64,000 bases of DNA from Pseudomonas faucium (GTDB lineage: Bacteria > Pseudomonadota > Gammaproteobacteria > Pseudomonadales > Pseudomonadaceae): the NCBI RefSeq assembly GCF_021602585.1, contig NZ_BQIP01000028.1, forward strand, positions 1 to 64,000. The letters are read 5' to 3'. The position numbers were made by a program, and so were the translations under genes. Positions 30,301-39,315 of the stretch are shown here, one piece after another. The notes under the pieces were generated by a model that ran no database searches, was not told the DNA's origin, and saw only the letters and a program-made list of their open reading frames with translations. Numbering within the stretch: the first letter of the stretch is position 1; every line of letters begins with the position of its first letter.

Positions 30301-31749
30301 ATCATCCTGCAATACCGCCTGGTCAGGATCAGCCTCGTAGTGGCTCAAGTCATGCGCCCACAAGCGCGTGTCGCCCGCCACATCCACAGGTTCGAGCTGA
30401 TCGACGAAGGCCGTGCGGGCGAAACCGCGCGCTACCAGCCCTACCCCAGCCCCCGTCGCTGCAGTCACAGCGACGATTTCCGCCACACCCAGCAGATGCT
30501 CGGCCGCCTCGTGCTGGTGACCCTGCGCCCAATCGACGACGCCTTCGCAGGTCTGCCGGGTCAGCTGATACGCCAACTGCGCCAACAGCAACTGACCCAG
30601 CCCGGGCACGAACAGGCCGGCGATCCCCAGGGCTCCCATGCCAATGCCTTCCCAGCGCGCCAGCCTGTTGCTGGCCTCGCTGCTGTCGGCTTCTGCGGTG
30701 GTCACCAGCAGCGTGCCGGCATCCGCGCGCAGGCGCGCAACGTGCGCCTCGGCCAGGGCGGAGAATGCATCACCCTCGACCGTCTGGCCCTCCAGTTGAA
30801 GGTCAGGGTTGTTATCCGTCAGCCGCTTGCCCAGCTTGTTCACGAACGCCACACGCTCGCTCAACGCCACCCGCTCGCCGAAGCGCCGGCGCGCTGCCGG
30901 GCTCGCCAGTTCGACGACCAAGGCTTCATCGAGTTGGCCCAGGGTGGTGAAATAACGCAGTGGATGCTCGATGTCGGCGGGCATGTAGAGCACCACCCCG
31001 GCATCCTCGCCTTCAGGGTCCCGCAGCTGGATAAGCAACGCGTCGAAGGCGACACAATCGAGTATGTTCAGCAGCCCGGGGTAGGCGCTGGTCGAAAGCT
31101 GCGCACGCGCACCGCTTGCCATGCTGCGCAGCGCTGCCTGCACCGCGCCGTCGATTGCGCCCTTGATTACCGCCAGCTCCAAGGCCAGGTTGAAGCCCGT
31201 GCGCTTGTGCTCGGCCAAGGCTTTACGCGCCTCGTCCGTGGCGACCTTGCTCAGCAAGGCCTGGTATTGCTGCCCGGCATCCAGCTTCCGACAGCGCCGG
31301 GCAACGTCATTGCCAGCACCTGCCAACAGGACGCTCTTACCCTTGGCCACCAAACCGCTGCCTTCGTAGAAAGGATCGCCTGCTGGGAAATTCTGCATCA
31401 GCCTCAGCAGCGCGGGGCTGCGCACATAGGTGATTTCCTCCTCGGGCAGACCGATGCCTTGCGGTACTTTGAGCCGACGCCGCACCTCCAGCCATTGAAG
31501 GTTTTCCAGCCCCAGCGCGGCAGCCTCGGCCGTCAGCAGGCCACCGAATGCCTGCTGAGCGAACGCTTGAGGGGATGGCAGCACCTGCAGGGCCTTGGTC
31601 AATTTCCCATGGCTGGCGCGGTGGGCTGCATAGCAGTCGCGCAGCGTGTTGATCTGCGCTGGGGAAGCGCGTTCGAGCCAATCAGGCAGGCGGGCCGCGA
31701 CGAACTGGTCGGTGAGGTTGGCGAGCGTGGTGGATGTGGCTTGCGACAT
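27307..31749 (-). CDS. NEL-type E3 ubiquitin ligase effector with DUF6543 and leucine-rich repeats
   Basis: A 1480-residue putative effector. The N-terminal 900 residues resemble DUF6543/dermonecrotic-toxin-like proteins. Then come about six leucine-rich repeats (roughly residues 1015-1165, for example LRTLRLGRCLLRSIPEAIE and MADLSDNQIETIPASLL) and a C-terminal helical NEL domain. The NEL catalytic motif CxD is present as GCVDSSAERF, with Cys near residue 1283, in the context known from IpaH/SspH ligases. Such enzymes ubiquitinate eukaryotic proteins after delivery. No Sec signal is present, and the secretion route is unknown. ATG 31749 is family-like; an upstream extension is not. Confidence 0.8.
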   Translation of the reverse strand: MSQATSTTLANLTDQFVAARLPDWLERASPAQINTLRDCYAAHRASHGKLTKALQVLPSPQAFAQQAFGGLLTAEAAALGLENLQWLEVRRRLKVPQGIGLPEEEITYVRSPALLRLMQNFPAGDPFYEGSGLVAKGKSVLLAGAGNDVARRCRKLDAGQQYQALLSKVATDEARKALAEHKRTGFNLALELAVIKGAIDGAVQAALRSMASGARAQLSTSAYPGLLNILDCVAFDALLIQLRDPEGEDAGVVLYMPADIEHPLRYFTTLGQLDEALVVELASPAARRRFGERVALSERVAFVNKLGKRLTDNNPDLQLEGQTVEGDAFSALAEAHVARLRADAGTLLVTTAEADSSEASNRLARWEGIGMGALGIAGLFVPGLGQLLLAQLAYQLTRQTCEGVVDWAQGHQHEAAEHLLGVAEIVAVTAATGAGVGLVARGFARTAFVDQLEPVDVAGDTRLWAHDLSHYEADPDQAVLQDDGLYTQGTKRYLRIESRFYQVHKPDPHAPWRLKHPLRADAFEPELVSNGERCWRLRLERPLEWDDSGAMLDRLWPSDPPLQAPQVQRILQVSGVDRDELRGLLVENRPVPANLRDTLRRFEGDARLTRFFAGLQQTPAQFTDAAILDGCKLHPDMQGLTDSQMATALLEDPSLWRGRLLDHLAAPVQLDDEVLTLLKRDFPGLPDAYAQATLHDLAPTELDIVKVEQRLPLALATKARSLLQLARVNRAVEGLYLQGAYNDGTGELVFALLRKLPKWPARLNLELRNGTESGRLLAQLDPQGPAASRIVLVNRAGGFRLYDAQGLELDIEVEEPGSIFDALLALLDATERTALGLAADDAALQLRDQLAAGLPEPRQKLFNLLGWRNEAPWCNPGSRLPDGRVGYALGGRAASREYSVITLHDRIRALYPAFNEDQVESFFRRLMQATESPFDRLIDHERNYALLDEALNRWGANTTDRALRNQQQHFANQLRRAWRLEGEVEVSHGGNQGTMRVNLSGWRIVLLPSLPAAVDMSHVGELVLAGMGLEEVPANFLRCFHRVRTLVLTNNRLTALPSGLVHLRELRSLRLMANRIRMNAQSQAVLSSLSHLEELDISFNPLRSLNLRFEQLPQLRTLRLGRCLLRSIPEAIEHCGFLQMADLSDNQIETIPASLLRMPWAFRTRFNLLRNPMSFPERERFYGLDGHGETATLAQASDDALARWVTEQPADRRQARTALWQRLQQEEGSSGLYELLQALTQGSDYNRERDYISDQVWNLLGAIDQDATLRQQIFDSAGETLGCVDSSAERFSRLQIQALAYEAGQRSTAAEAGAELLNLGRRLFRLEALDRFAYWAVEQRRAAQGMVDDLEIVLGYRIHLADALDLPCQPRTMTFNTLADITPQRQQEALQAVLAAQTPEAVAQSVSRQSFWTDHLRAQHPALFAAVAADFDARGEALDALAERLTTEEYVSRWDALKTERDSVEHELCLYLSREALKKA

Positions 31750-31842
31750 GATTGCACCTGTGCGGGTTGGAGGGGCCCATACAGTGAGCAAGGGCCACTT
31801 GCCAAGGCACAGGGAACTGCCCCGCACAGCGGTTTGTGGCGC

Positions 31843-32865
31843 TCAGGCGGCGCCGTCGCCCTGCACTACCAGCGTGCGGTAATGCCCCGGGTTGCAGCCG
31901 AACCACTTGCGAAACGCCTTGTAGAACGAACTGCTGTCGGCAAACCCCAGGCGCTCCGCCACCTGTGCCAGGCCAAGGTCGGCTTCGGCCAGCCAGGTGA
32001 TCGCCAACTCGCGGCGCACGCTGTCCTTCAGGCCCTGGTAGGTCTGCCCTTCCTCGGCCAGGCGCCGGCGCAGGGTCGACGCCGACATGCACAGGCCCAG
32101 CGCCAGGCGCTCGGCATCGGGCCAGCCGGCCGGGTCATGCTGGCGCAGGTCGTGGCGGATGCGCCGGGCCAGGCTGTCGGGGTCGCGGTACTTGACCAGG
32201 ATGTTGCCCGGCACCTGCGCCAGAAAGCGCTGCAGGTCTTCGGCCGTGCGCCTGGGCGTCAGCGCCAGGCAATCGGCGGCGATGATCATGCGCGTGCGGG
32301 GGCGGTCGAACTGCAGGTTCTCGGAGAACATCACCCGGTAGTCGTCGCAGAACGGCGGCTCGGCGCAGCGCAGGTCGATGGCCAGAATCGGGATGCGCCG
32401 CCCGGCCAGCCAGCAAGCCACGCCATGCACGATCATCCAGAAGGTGAAGTAGGTGAAGGCCCGCCGGGGCTGTTCACGGGGCTCGCCGATGACGATCTCG
32501 GCCAGGCTGCCCTGGCGTACCAGCACCGGTTGCAGGTCTTCGAGCATCAGGCCGAGAAAGCCCAAGGCCACATCCAGCGCCTCGCCCAGGCTGGGCTGGG
32601 CCATGGCCGCGCGGGCCAGCAGGGCCAGGCTGCCGCCGCGCAAGCCACGGGGGTCCATGGCGAAGAATTCGTCATTGCAGCGCTGCGACAACAGGCGCCA
32701 CACGCGTGCATAGGCACCGGCAGCCACCCGCGCGTCCGGCTGCTCCAGCAAGCCCGCATCGATCCCGGCGCGCCGCAGCAAGGCAGCGGCCGCATCGCTG
32801 TCGGGGCAGCTCTGCAACAGGGCTTCACGCACCAGTTGCATGGAAATCGTGTCTTTCTCGCTCAT
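31843..32865 (-). CDS. AraC-family regulator (arabinose-binding-domain type)
   Basis: A 340-residue regulator with an N-terminal ligand domain of the kind seen in OruR/ArgR-like AraC proteins (GLRGGSLALLARAAMAQPSLGEAL) and a C-terminal double HTH (SASTLRRRLAEEGQTYQGLKDSVRRELA, then AQVAERLGFADSSSFYKAFRKWFG). ATG 32865 is used; ATG 32901 adds 12 residues. It may control the giant NEL gene just downstream or the fad operon, but nothing in the sequence decides this. Confidence 0.85.
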   Translation of the reverse strand: MSEKDTISMQLVREALLQSCPDSDAAAALLRRAGIDAGLLEQPDARVAAGAYARVWRLLSQRCNDEFFAMDPRGLRGGSLALLARAAMAQPSLGEALDVALGFLGLMLEDLQPVLVRQGSLAEIVIGEPREQPRRAFTYFTFWMIVHGVACWLAGRRIPILAIDLRCAEPPFCDDYRVMFSENLQFDRPRTRMIIAADCLALTPRRTAEDLQRFLAQVPGNILVKYRDPDSLARRIRHDLRQHDPAGWPDAERLALGLCMSASTLRRRLAEEGQTYQGLKDSVRRELAITWLAEADLGLAQVAERLGFADSSSFYKAFRKWFGCNPGHYRTLVVQGDGAA

Positions 32866-32923
32866 CGGCCATCCGGCGCCAGGTTGCTCACTGGCGGCCA
32901 TCTTACGGCAAGCCGGCGCGGCC

Positions 32924-33787
32924 TCACAGGCTTGCCGCCAAGCCCAGGAAGGCCTGGATCAGGCGCAGTTCGCGGCGCCGCTCCAGGCAGCCGAGCATGT
33001 GCTGGTTGCGCAAGCCCTGCCCGGCCAGCGGCCGGGCCAGCACCCGCGGGTCATGGGCCACCTCGGTCGAAGAGACGACGCCGATGCCCAGCTGCGAAGC
33101 CACGGCCTCGGTGACCGCCTCGCGGCTGTCCAGCTCCAGCAGTACCCGTGGCTGTACCTTGGCCTGGGCACAGGCCTTGTCGAAGGTGCGCCGGGTGGTC
33201 GAGCTCGGCTCGCGCAGCACCATGATCTGCTGGTGCAGCGCCGCCAGCGGCAGGTCGCCCTCGCCCCTGGCCCAGTCGTGCCCCACCGGCAGCAGTGCAC
33301 ACAAGCGCGACTCACAGAGGTTCTGCAGGTGCAGGCCCTTGCGCGGCTCGATCTCGGTCAGCACGGCCACATCCGCGTGCTCGGACAACAGCGCGGCCAG
33401 GGTTTCCTGGGCATTGCCCAGGCGCAGGTTGACGGTGATGCCCGGGTAACGCTCGCGCAGCAGGGCAAGCATCGGCATCACCCGGTGCGGCCCGTCGGCC
33501 GCCACTTCCAGGCGCCCGGTGAGCAATTGGCGGTTGGCCTCGAGCATTGCCTGGGCCTCTTCGGCCAGGCCGAACATGGCCCGGGTGATGGCCGCCAGGC
33601 GCGTGCCCTCTGGGGTCAATTCCACACGCCGGGCGGTGCGCCGCAGCAAGGTGATCTGGTAGTGCTCCTCCAACGCCTTGACGTGCCCGGTCACCGCCGG
33701 CTGGCTGATGAACAGGCGCTCGGCGGCGCGGGTGAAACTGCCCTCGCGGGCAACCGCATCGAAAGCGCGAAGCTGGAAAAGGTTCAT
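32924..33787 (-). CDS. LysR-family regulator of phosphonate use
   Basis: A 287-residue LysR regulator: a winged HTH at residues 1-60 (LRAFDAVAREGSFTRAAERLFISQPAVTGHVKALEE) and a periplasmic-binding-like effector domain. It is divergent from phnW across 133 bp, the usual layout for a LysR activator of the phnWX pathway for 2-aminoethylphosphonate in Pseudomonas. Control of phnWX is inferred from position. Confidence 0.85.
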   Translation of the reverse strand: MNLFQLRAFDAVAREGSFTRAAERLFISQPAVTGHVKALEEHYQITLLRRTARRVELTPEGTRLAAITRAMFGLAEEAQAMLEANRQLLTGRLEVAADGPHRVMPMLALLRERYPGITVNLRLGNAQETLAALLSEHADVAVLTEIEPRKGLHLQNLCESRLCALLPVGHDWARGEGDLPLAALHQQIMVLREPSSTTRRTFDKACAQAKVQPRVLLELDSREAVTEAVASQLGIGVVSSTEVAHDPRVLARPLAGQGLRNQHMLGCLERRRELRLIQAFLGLAASL

Positions 33788-33920
33788 TTTGTATCGGCCT
33801 GACTTATGGCTGGCATAACGACAAACAATTTGATTGATAGATCGGCGAATTGCAACCTAGGCCCCGTAGTTTCAGCGCCCAACCAACTGGCGAAACCCGC
33901 AGCTTGTGAGGAACCACGGA

Positions 33921-35027
33921 ATGAGCAACGCCCCGATCCTGCTGACCCCCGGCCCACTGACCACATCACTCCGCACCCGCCAAGCCATGCTGGTGGACTG
34001 GGGCTCCTGGGACCGCGATTTCAACCAACTGACCGCCAGCGTCTGCGAGCAGCTGCTGGCGATCATCGACGGCAGCGCCAGCCACCACTGCGTGCCCCTG
34101 CAAGGCAGCGGCACCTTCGCCGTGGAAGCGGCCATCGGCACCCTGGTGCCGCGTGACGGCAAGGTGCTGGTACTGATCAACGGCGCCTACGGCCAACGCC
34201 TGGCGAAGATCTGCAAGGTGCTGGGCCGCAGCTTCACCACCTTCGAGACCGCCGAAGACCAGCCGACCACCGCCGCCGACGTCGACCGCCTGCTGGCCGC
34301 AGACCCGGCCGTGACCCACGTGGCGCTGATCCACTGCGAAACCAGCACCGGCATCCTCAACCCGCTGCCGCAGATTGCCCAGGTCATCAAGAACCACGGC
34401 AAACGCCTGATCATCGATGCCATGAGCTCGTTCGGCGCACTGCCGATCGATGCCCGCGAAATCCCCTTCGAAGCGCTGATCGCCGCCTCCGGCAAGTGCC
34501 TGGAAGGCGTGCCGGGCATGGGCTTCGTGTTCGCCGAGAAAACCGCCCTGGCCGCCGCCGAAGGCAATGCCCACTCGCTGGCCATGGACCTGCACGACCA
34601 GCACGCCTACATGGCCAAGACCGGCCAGTGGCGCTTCACCCCGCCCACCCACGTGGTCGCTGCCCTGCACGAAGCGTTGCAGCAGTACTTCGAAGAAGGC
34701 GGCCTGCCGGCCCGCCACCAGCGCTATGCCGACAACTGCAAGACCCTGCTCGACGGCATGGCCGCCATCGGCCTGCGCAGCTTCCTGCCGGCCGAGATCC
34801 AGGCGCCGATCATCGTCACCTTCCACGCACCGAACGATGCCCGCTACCAGTTCAAGGACTTCTACGAGCGGGTCAAGGCCAAGGGCTTCATCCTCTACCC
34901 GGGCAAGCTGACCCAGGTCGAAACCTTCCGCGTCGGCTGCATCGGCGTGGTCGGGCCCGATGGCATGCAAGCCGCCGTCAATGCCGTGGCCCAAGTGCTG
35001 CGGGAAATGGAAGTACTGGACATCTGA
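33921..35027 (+). CDS. phnW: 2-Aminoethylphosphonate-pyruvate transaminase
   Basis: A 368-residue PLP enzyme that converts 2-aminoethylphosphonate and pyruvate to phosphonoacetaldehyde and alanine. Family landmarks: the N-terminal [10 protein letters not shown], the [10 protein letters not shown] phosphate-binding turn, [12 protein letters not shown], and [15 protein letters not shown] with the PLP-binding lysine. The ATG at 33921 follows GAGGAA. phnX follows after 34 bp, making a two-gene operon for nitrogen and phosphorus from phosphonates. Confidence 0.95.
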   Translation: MSNAPILLTPGPLTTSLRTRQAMLVDWGSWDRDFNQLTASVCEQLLAIIDGSASHHCVPLQGSGTFAVEAAIGTLVPRDGKVLVLINGAYGQRLAKICKVLGRSFTTFETAEDQPTTAADVDRLLAADPAVTHVALIHCETSTGILNPLPQIAQVIKNHGKRLIIDAMSSFGALPIDAREIPFEALIAASGKCLEGVPGMGFVFAEKTALAAAEGNAHSLAMDLHDQHAYMAKTGQWRFTPPTHVVAALHEALQQYFEEGGLPARHQRYADNCKTLLDGMAAIGLRSFLPAEIQAPIIVTFHAPNDARYQFKDFYERVKAKGFILYPGKLTQVETFRVGCIGVVGPDGMQAAVNAVAQVLREMEVLDI

Positions 35028-35061
35028 CCCTCTGCCTCACCACCTTCAGGAAAACGCGCAC

Positions 35062-35889
35062 ATGAACTACAGCAATCCTACCCAGCTGCAAGCCGCCATC
35101 CTCGACTGGGCCGGCACCGTGGTCGACTTTGGCTCCTTCGCCCCAACCCAGATCTTCGTCGAAGCCTTCGCCGAGTTCGACGTGCAGGTGTCGATCGAAG
35201 AAGCCCGTGGCCCGATGGGCATGGGCAAGTGGGACCACATCCGCACCCTGTGCGACGTGCCGGAAATCGCCGAGCGCTACCGCAAGGTGTTCGGCCGCAC
35301 CCCGACCGACGATGACGTCACCGCCATCTACAACCGCTTCATGCCGCTGCAGATCGAGAAGATCGCCGTGCATTCGGCGCTGATCCCAGGTGCCCTGGAC
35401 ACCCTCACCGGCCTGCGCCAGGAAGGCCTCAAGATCGGCTCGTGCTCGGGCTACCCGAAGGTGGTGATGGACAAGGTGGTGGAGCTGGCGGCCAAGAACG
35501 GCTATGTCGCCGACCACGTGGTGGCCACCGATGAAACCCCCAATGGCCGCCCATGGCCGGCCCAGGCACTGGCCAACGTGATTGCCTTGGGCATCGATGA
35601 CGTGGCGGCGTGCGTGAAGGTCGACGACACCGTGCCGGGCATTCTGGAAGGCCGCCGTGCCGGCATGTGGACCGTGGCCCTGGTGTGCTCGGGCAATGCC
35701 CTGGGGTTGACCTGGGAGGAATATCAGGCGGTGAGCGCCGAGAAGCTGGAAAGCGAGCGCAAGCGCATTCACAAGCTGTTCGAAGGGTCGCGCCCGCACT
35801 ACCTGATCGACACCATCAATGATCTGCCTGAGGTGATTGCCGACATCAACCGGCGGTTGGCCAAGGGTGAGATGCCGCAGGCGTTCTGA
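35062..35889 (+). CDS. phnX: Phosphonoacetaldehyde hydrolase (phosphonatase)
   Basis: A 275-residue HAD-superfamily enzyme that cleaves the C-P bond of phosphonoacetaldehyde to acetaldehyde and phosphate. The nucleophile Asp15 lies in [14 protein letters not shown], and Lys56 in [12 protein letters not shown] forms the Schiff base that defines the family. The [12 protein letters not shown] and [18 protein letters not shown] segments complete the active site. It is the second gene of phnWX. Confidence 0.96.
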   Translation: MNYSNPTQLQAAILDWAGTVVDFGSFAPTQIFVEAFAEFDVQVSIEEARGPMGMGKWDHIRTLCDVPEIAERYRKVFGRTPTDDDVTAIYNRFMPLQIEKIAVHSALIPGALDTLTGLRQEGLKIGSCSGYPKVVMDKVVELAAKNGYVADHVVATDETPNGRPWPAQALANVIALGIDDVAACVKVDDTVPGILEGRRAGMWTVALVCSGNALGLTWEEYQAVSAEKLESERKRIHKLFEGSRPHYLIDTINDLPEVIADINRRLAKGEMPQAF

Positions 35890-35907
35890 TAGCGCGGCGT
35901 TGCAACC

Positions 35908-35976
35908 ATCGCCGGCAAGCCGGCTCCCACAAGCATTGCACATACCTTTACCTGTGGGAGCCGGCTTGCCGGCGAT
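35908..35976. repeat. Inverted pair of REP elements
   Basis: Two copies of the P. putida-type REP core GCCGGCAAGCCGGCTCCCACA face each other (35908-35931 and 35953-35976) and can form a large cruciform or an mRNA hairpin. The pair lies between convergent phnX and chrR, a typical site for REP elements at 3' ends. Confidence 0.9.
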
Positions 35977-35985
35977 AGGCCCCTG

Positions 35986-36546
35986 TCAGGCGGCCCGATT
36001 CAGCTTCACCCAGGAGGCGAACTTGTCGATGAAGCCCTGCAGGAACGGCCGGGTCTTGTCGTTGAGCTTGCCACTGTCATCGAACAGGCTCGCCGCGCCG
36101 CCCAGATACGCCTCTGGCATCTGCATGCAGGGCATGTCGAGAAACACCAGCGACTGGCGCAGGGCATGGTTGGCGCCAAACCCGCCAATCGCCCCCGGCG
36201 ACACACTCACCACCGCCGCAGGCTTGCCACCCCAGGCGCTCTGCCCGTATGGGCGCGAGCCCACATCGATGGCATTTTTCAGGCAGCCGGGCACCGAGCG
36301 GTTGTACTCCGGAGTGGCGAACAGCACCGCGTCGCTGCGGCGGATCTCATCGCGAAAACGCTTCCATGGCTCGGGCACGCCCGCCGCCTCGACATCCTCG
36401 TTGTACAGCGGCAGGTCGCCGATTTCGACGATCTTCAAGGCAAGGCTGGACGGTGCCAGCTCTGAAAGGGCGCGGGCCACCTTGCGGTTGTAGGAGTCCT
36501 TGCGCAAGCTGCCGACGACAACCGCTACCGAATACACCTGGCTCAT
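35986..36546 (-). CDS. chrR: NAD(P)H-dependent FMN quinone/chromate reductase ChrR
   Basis: A 186-residue flavodoxin-like reductase, nearly identical by recollection to P. putida ChrR. The FMN-phosphate loop GSLRKDSYNRK, PEYNRSVPGCLKNAIDVGSR and SPGAIGGFGANHALRQ are visible. It reduces quinones by two electrons and also chromate, which limits redox cycling. ATG 36546 is the family start; an upstream in-frame ATG adds four residues. Confidence 0.93.
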   Translation of the reverse strand: MSQVYSVAVVVGSLRKDSYNRKVARALSELAPSSLALKIVEIGDLPLYNEDVEAAGVPEPWKRFRDEIRRSDAVLFATPEYNRSVPGCLKNAIDVGSRPYGQSAWGGKPAAVVSVSPGAIGGFGANHALRQSLVFLDMPCMQMPEAYLGGAASLFDDSGKLNDKTRPFLQGFIDKFASWVKLNRAA

Positions 36547-36702
36547 GGCGATTTCCAACCTTTGCGGGCTAAAGAGACGTTGTAGTTATAGATGACCGTT
36601 CCTCGGCGCTTAGGTTTTTTTTGCCGTAGGCGAAAACTCCGGCGGGGATGCACGGTCTATCGCTGCAGACATTTCCTACGTATTTCAGAGGTTTTCACCT
36701 AA

Positions 36703-36921
36703 ATGGCAGCAGTAATGGTCGGCCAATTCCACGCCCGAGACGCCGAAGGCCGCATCTACCCCGTTCACGAGTTCCAGGAGTCGACCCTGCAGACCGACGG
36801 CAGCGCCCTGGGCGCGCCGATCACCACCTATCGCCTGGCCATTGGCGACCGCGTCAACCACCTGGGTGAGGACCGTTTCGAGCTGGCCCGCACTGGCGTG
36901 GAGATCATTCGCATTCCTTGA
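36703..36921 (+). CDS. Small conserved protein (72 aa), unknown
   Basis: A 72-residue, probably beta-rich protein (VGQFHARDAEGRIYPVHEFQE, ITTYRLAIGDRVNHLGEDRFELARTGVEIIRI) without signal or membrane segment. AGAGG lies nine bases before the ATG. Its 3' end overlaps the convergent ldcA by 17 bp. No function is assigned. Confidence 0.7.
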   Translation: MAAVMVGQFHARDAEGRIYPVHEFQESTLQTDGSALGAPITTYRLAIGDRVNHLGEDRFELARTGVEIIRIP

Positions 36922-39154
36922 TGCAGTCCACCGTGTACTGGCCGCTCTCGTTCTGCAGGCCATGCACATCGGCGACAAAGCCTGGGAAACCGCTGTTGAA
37001 GGCCCGGGCGAACGCCAGGTAGTCGAGGATCGAGCGCGTGGTTTCGGTGAACCGCTCGCCCGGCATGATCAGCGGGATGCCCGGCGGGTACGGCACCAGC
37101 ATCACCGCCGCGACCCGGCCCAGCAACGCCTCGATCGGCACTGCCTCCACCTCCCCGCGCACCATCAGGTCGTAGGCCCGCGCCGGGGTCATGGCCGCCT
37201 GCGGCAAGCGCGTGAACAGGCGCTTGAGCTGCTTGGCCGTGGCATTGCTGCGGTAGCAGGCGTGCAGTTGGTCGCACAGATCCTGCAGGCCCATGCCCTG
37301 GTAACGAGCCCCATCGACCGCGACGATGCTCGGCAGGCAGGTGCCGAGCGACGTGTTGGCATCATAATGGCGCTTGAACTCCAGCAGTTCGGTCAGCAGC
37401 GTGCTCCACTTGCCCTTGGTGATGCCCATCGAGAACAGCACCAGGAAGCTGTACAGCCCGGTCTTCTCCACCACCAGGCCACGCTCCCAGAGAAACTTGC
37501 TGACCACCGCCGCCGGTATGCCGTGCTCGCCCAGCACGCCGCCGGCGCTGAGGCCTGGCATCACCAGGGTCACCTTCAGCGGGTCGAGCAGCACATAGTC
37601 CGGCGCCACCTCGCCAAACCCGTGCCACTCTGCGCGCGGCTGCAACAGCCAATCCGCGGCATCGAGGCGCTGGATGCCCTCCGCCGCCGGCGGCTGCCAG
37701 ATGCTGAACCACCAGTCATCGGCGGCGATATGCTCGCGCAAATTGGCCAGGGCACGGCGAAAGCTCAAAGCCTCGTCGAACATCTCCTGCAACAGCGAGT
37801 GCCCCGCCGGCCCTTCCATCATCGCCGACGCCACATCCAGCGACGCGATGATGCTGTACTGCGGCGAGGTGGAGATATGCATCATGAAGGCTTCGTTGAA
37901 ACGGTCGCGATCGAGCTGGCGCTTGGCGCCATCCTGCACATGAATCATCGACGCCTGGCTGAAGGCGGCGAGCAGCTTGTGGGTGGAGTGGGTGCTGAAC
38001 ACCAGCGGGCTCTGCGCGTTGCACGTGGTGCCCATGGCGTAGCGTTCGGCGAAGAAGGCATGAAATGCGGCATAGGCGAACCAGGCCTCGTCGAAATGCA
38101 GCACCTCGACGCTAGGGCCCAGCACCTGCTTGATCAGGCCGGCGTGATAGCACAGGCCGTCGTAGGTGGAATTGGTCACCACAGCCAGCTTGATTCGCGG
38201 CTCACGCCCCTGCGCCAGCGGGTTGGCGTGGATTTTTGCCTGGATCGCCTCGGGCGTGAACTCGCTGAGCGGTATCGGCCCGATGATGCCCAGCTCGTTG
38301 CGCTCGGGGCACAGGTAAAGCGGGATGGCACCGGTCATGATGATGGCGTGCACCACCGACTTGTGGCAGTTGCGGTCCACCAGCACCAGGTCGTCGCGGC
38401 CGACCATCGCATGCCAGACGATCTTGTTGGCGGTGGAGGTGCCGTTGATCACGAAGAAGGTGTGGTCGGCGCCGAAGTTTCGCGCCGCGCGTGCCTCGGC
38501 CTGGGCCAGCGGGCCGGTGTGATCGAGCAGCGAGCCCAGTTCGGGCACCGACACGGACAAGTCCGAGCGCAGCGTATTTTCCCCGAAGAACTGGTGGAAT
38601 GCCTGGCCCACCGGGCTTTTGCGGTAGGCCACGCCACCGCCGTGGCCTGGGGTATGCCAGGAATAGTTGGACTGCGCGGTGTGCTGGACCAGGGCTTTGA
38701 AGAACGGCGGCAACAGGCCGTCGAGGTAATTGTGCGCAGCCCGCGCCACCTGCCGGGCCAGGAACGGCACAGTGTCTTCGAACAGATAAAGGATGCCGCG
38801 TAGCTGGTTCAGCTCGCCCATGGCCTCGGCGGGGGCATTTTCCAGGGTCACCTGCTCGCCCAGGGCGAAGATTGGCAGGTCGGGCGCCCGCGCGCGGGCC
38901 AGGCGGATGAGCTCGGCGATGTTTTCCAGCAGGTGGGTGTTGGCGCCGACGCCTTCGGCAGCGATCAGCATGCAGGCCAGGCCGTGGTGGGTGGCGGCGA
39001 CCAGGCGCGCTTCGGCGTGGTCTGCAGCGGCGAGGATGGCGAAGCCGTCCTGGCTCAGTTCCTCGGCGATGCCACGGATGCGCTCGCCGGCGACGCTGTC
39101 AGCCTTGATGGCGCGGTGGACGATGAGGATGGGGAACTTGAGGTCCTTGTACAT
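36905..39154 (-). CDS. ldcA: Lysine (Orn/Lys/Arg) decarboxylase
   Basis: A 749-residue PLP-dependent basic-amino-acid decarboxylase with an N-terminal receiver-like wing domain (about residues 1-130), a core with the PLP-lysine motif STHSTHKLLAAFSQ and a C-terminal domain. Length and context (dnaQ, rnhA, gloB and mltD follow upstream) match what I remember of P. putida LdcA, and P. aeruginosa LdcA is a lysine decarboxylase that makes cadaverine. Substrate is assigned by that parallel, since arginine or ornithine forms look similar. An inverted REP pair lies upstream. Confidence 0.85.
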   Translation of the reverse strand: MYKDLKFPILIVHRAIKADSVAGERIRGIAEELSQDGFAILAAADHAEARLVAATHHGLACMLIAAEGVGANTHLLENIAELIRLARARAPDLPIFALGEQVTLENAPAEAMGELNQLRGILYLFEDTVPFLARQVARAAHNYLDGLLPPFFKALVQHTAQSNYSWHTPGHGGGVAYRKSPVGQAFHQFFGENTLRSDLSVSVPELGSLLDHTGPLAQAEARAARNFGADHTFFVINGTSTANKIVWHAMVGRDDLVLVDRNCHKSVVHAIIMTGAIPLYLCPERNELGIIGPIPLSEFTPEAIQAKIHANPLAQGREPRIKLAVVTNSTYDGLCYHAGLIKQVLGPSVEVLHFDEAWFAYAAFHAFFAERYAMGTTCNAQSPLVFSTHSTHKLLAAFSQASMIHVQDGAKRQLDRDRFNEAFMMHISTSPQYSIIASLDVASAMMEGPAGHSLLQEMFDEALSFRRALANLREHIAADDWWFSIWQPPAAEGIQRLDAADWLLQPRAEWHGFGEVAPDYVLLDPLKVTLVMPGLSAGGVLGEHGIPAAVVSKFLWERGLVVEKTGLYSFLVLFSMGITKGKWSTLLTELLEFKRHYDANTSLGTCLPSIVAVDGARYQGMGLQDLCDQLHACYRSNATAKQLKRLFTRLPQAAMTPARAYDLMVRGEVEAVPIEALLGRVAAVMLVPYPPGIPLIMPGERFTETTRSILDYLAFARAFNSGFPGFVADVHGLQNESGQYTVDCIKECE

Positions 39155-39220
39155 CAGGCTGCTACCTCCGAAGGACGGGTCGTCCCTCTCAGGGTAGTAG
39201 AGCCTGATGGTTACAGCGGC

Positions 39221-39300
39221 GGCCCTGTCGCCGGCAAGCCGGCTCCCACAATGGGCCTTGCGCCGTTACCTGTGGGAGCCGGCTTGCCGGCGAAAGGGCC
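39221..39300. repeat. Inverted pair of REP elements with flanking stems
   Basis: CGCCGGCAAGCCGGCTCCCACA (39229-39250) and its exact inverse (39271-39292), bracketed by GGCCCT and AGGGCC, form an extended inverted repeat between ldcA and dnaQ. It resembles the pair at 35908-35976. Confidence 0.9.
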
Positions 39301-39315
39301 GCTACTGCCTGTAAA

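Noticed and set aside
29761-33114. 1117-codon plus-strand frame opposite the NEL and AraC genes
   Set aside because: Shadow of strongly recognisable genes on the minus strand; no ribosome site or domain.
35908-35976. Short repeated units that might be a CRISPR
   Set aside because: Only two inverted copies; they are REP elements, not spaced direct repeats.
36842-38803. 653-codon plus-strand frame opposite ldcA
   Set aside because: Antisense shadow of a clearly conserved enzyme.
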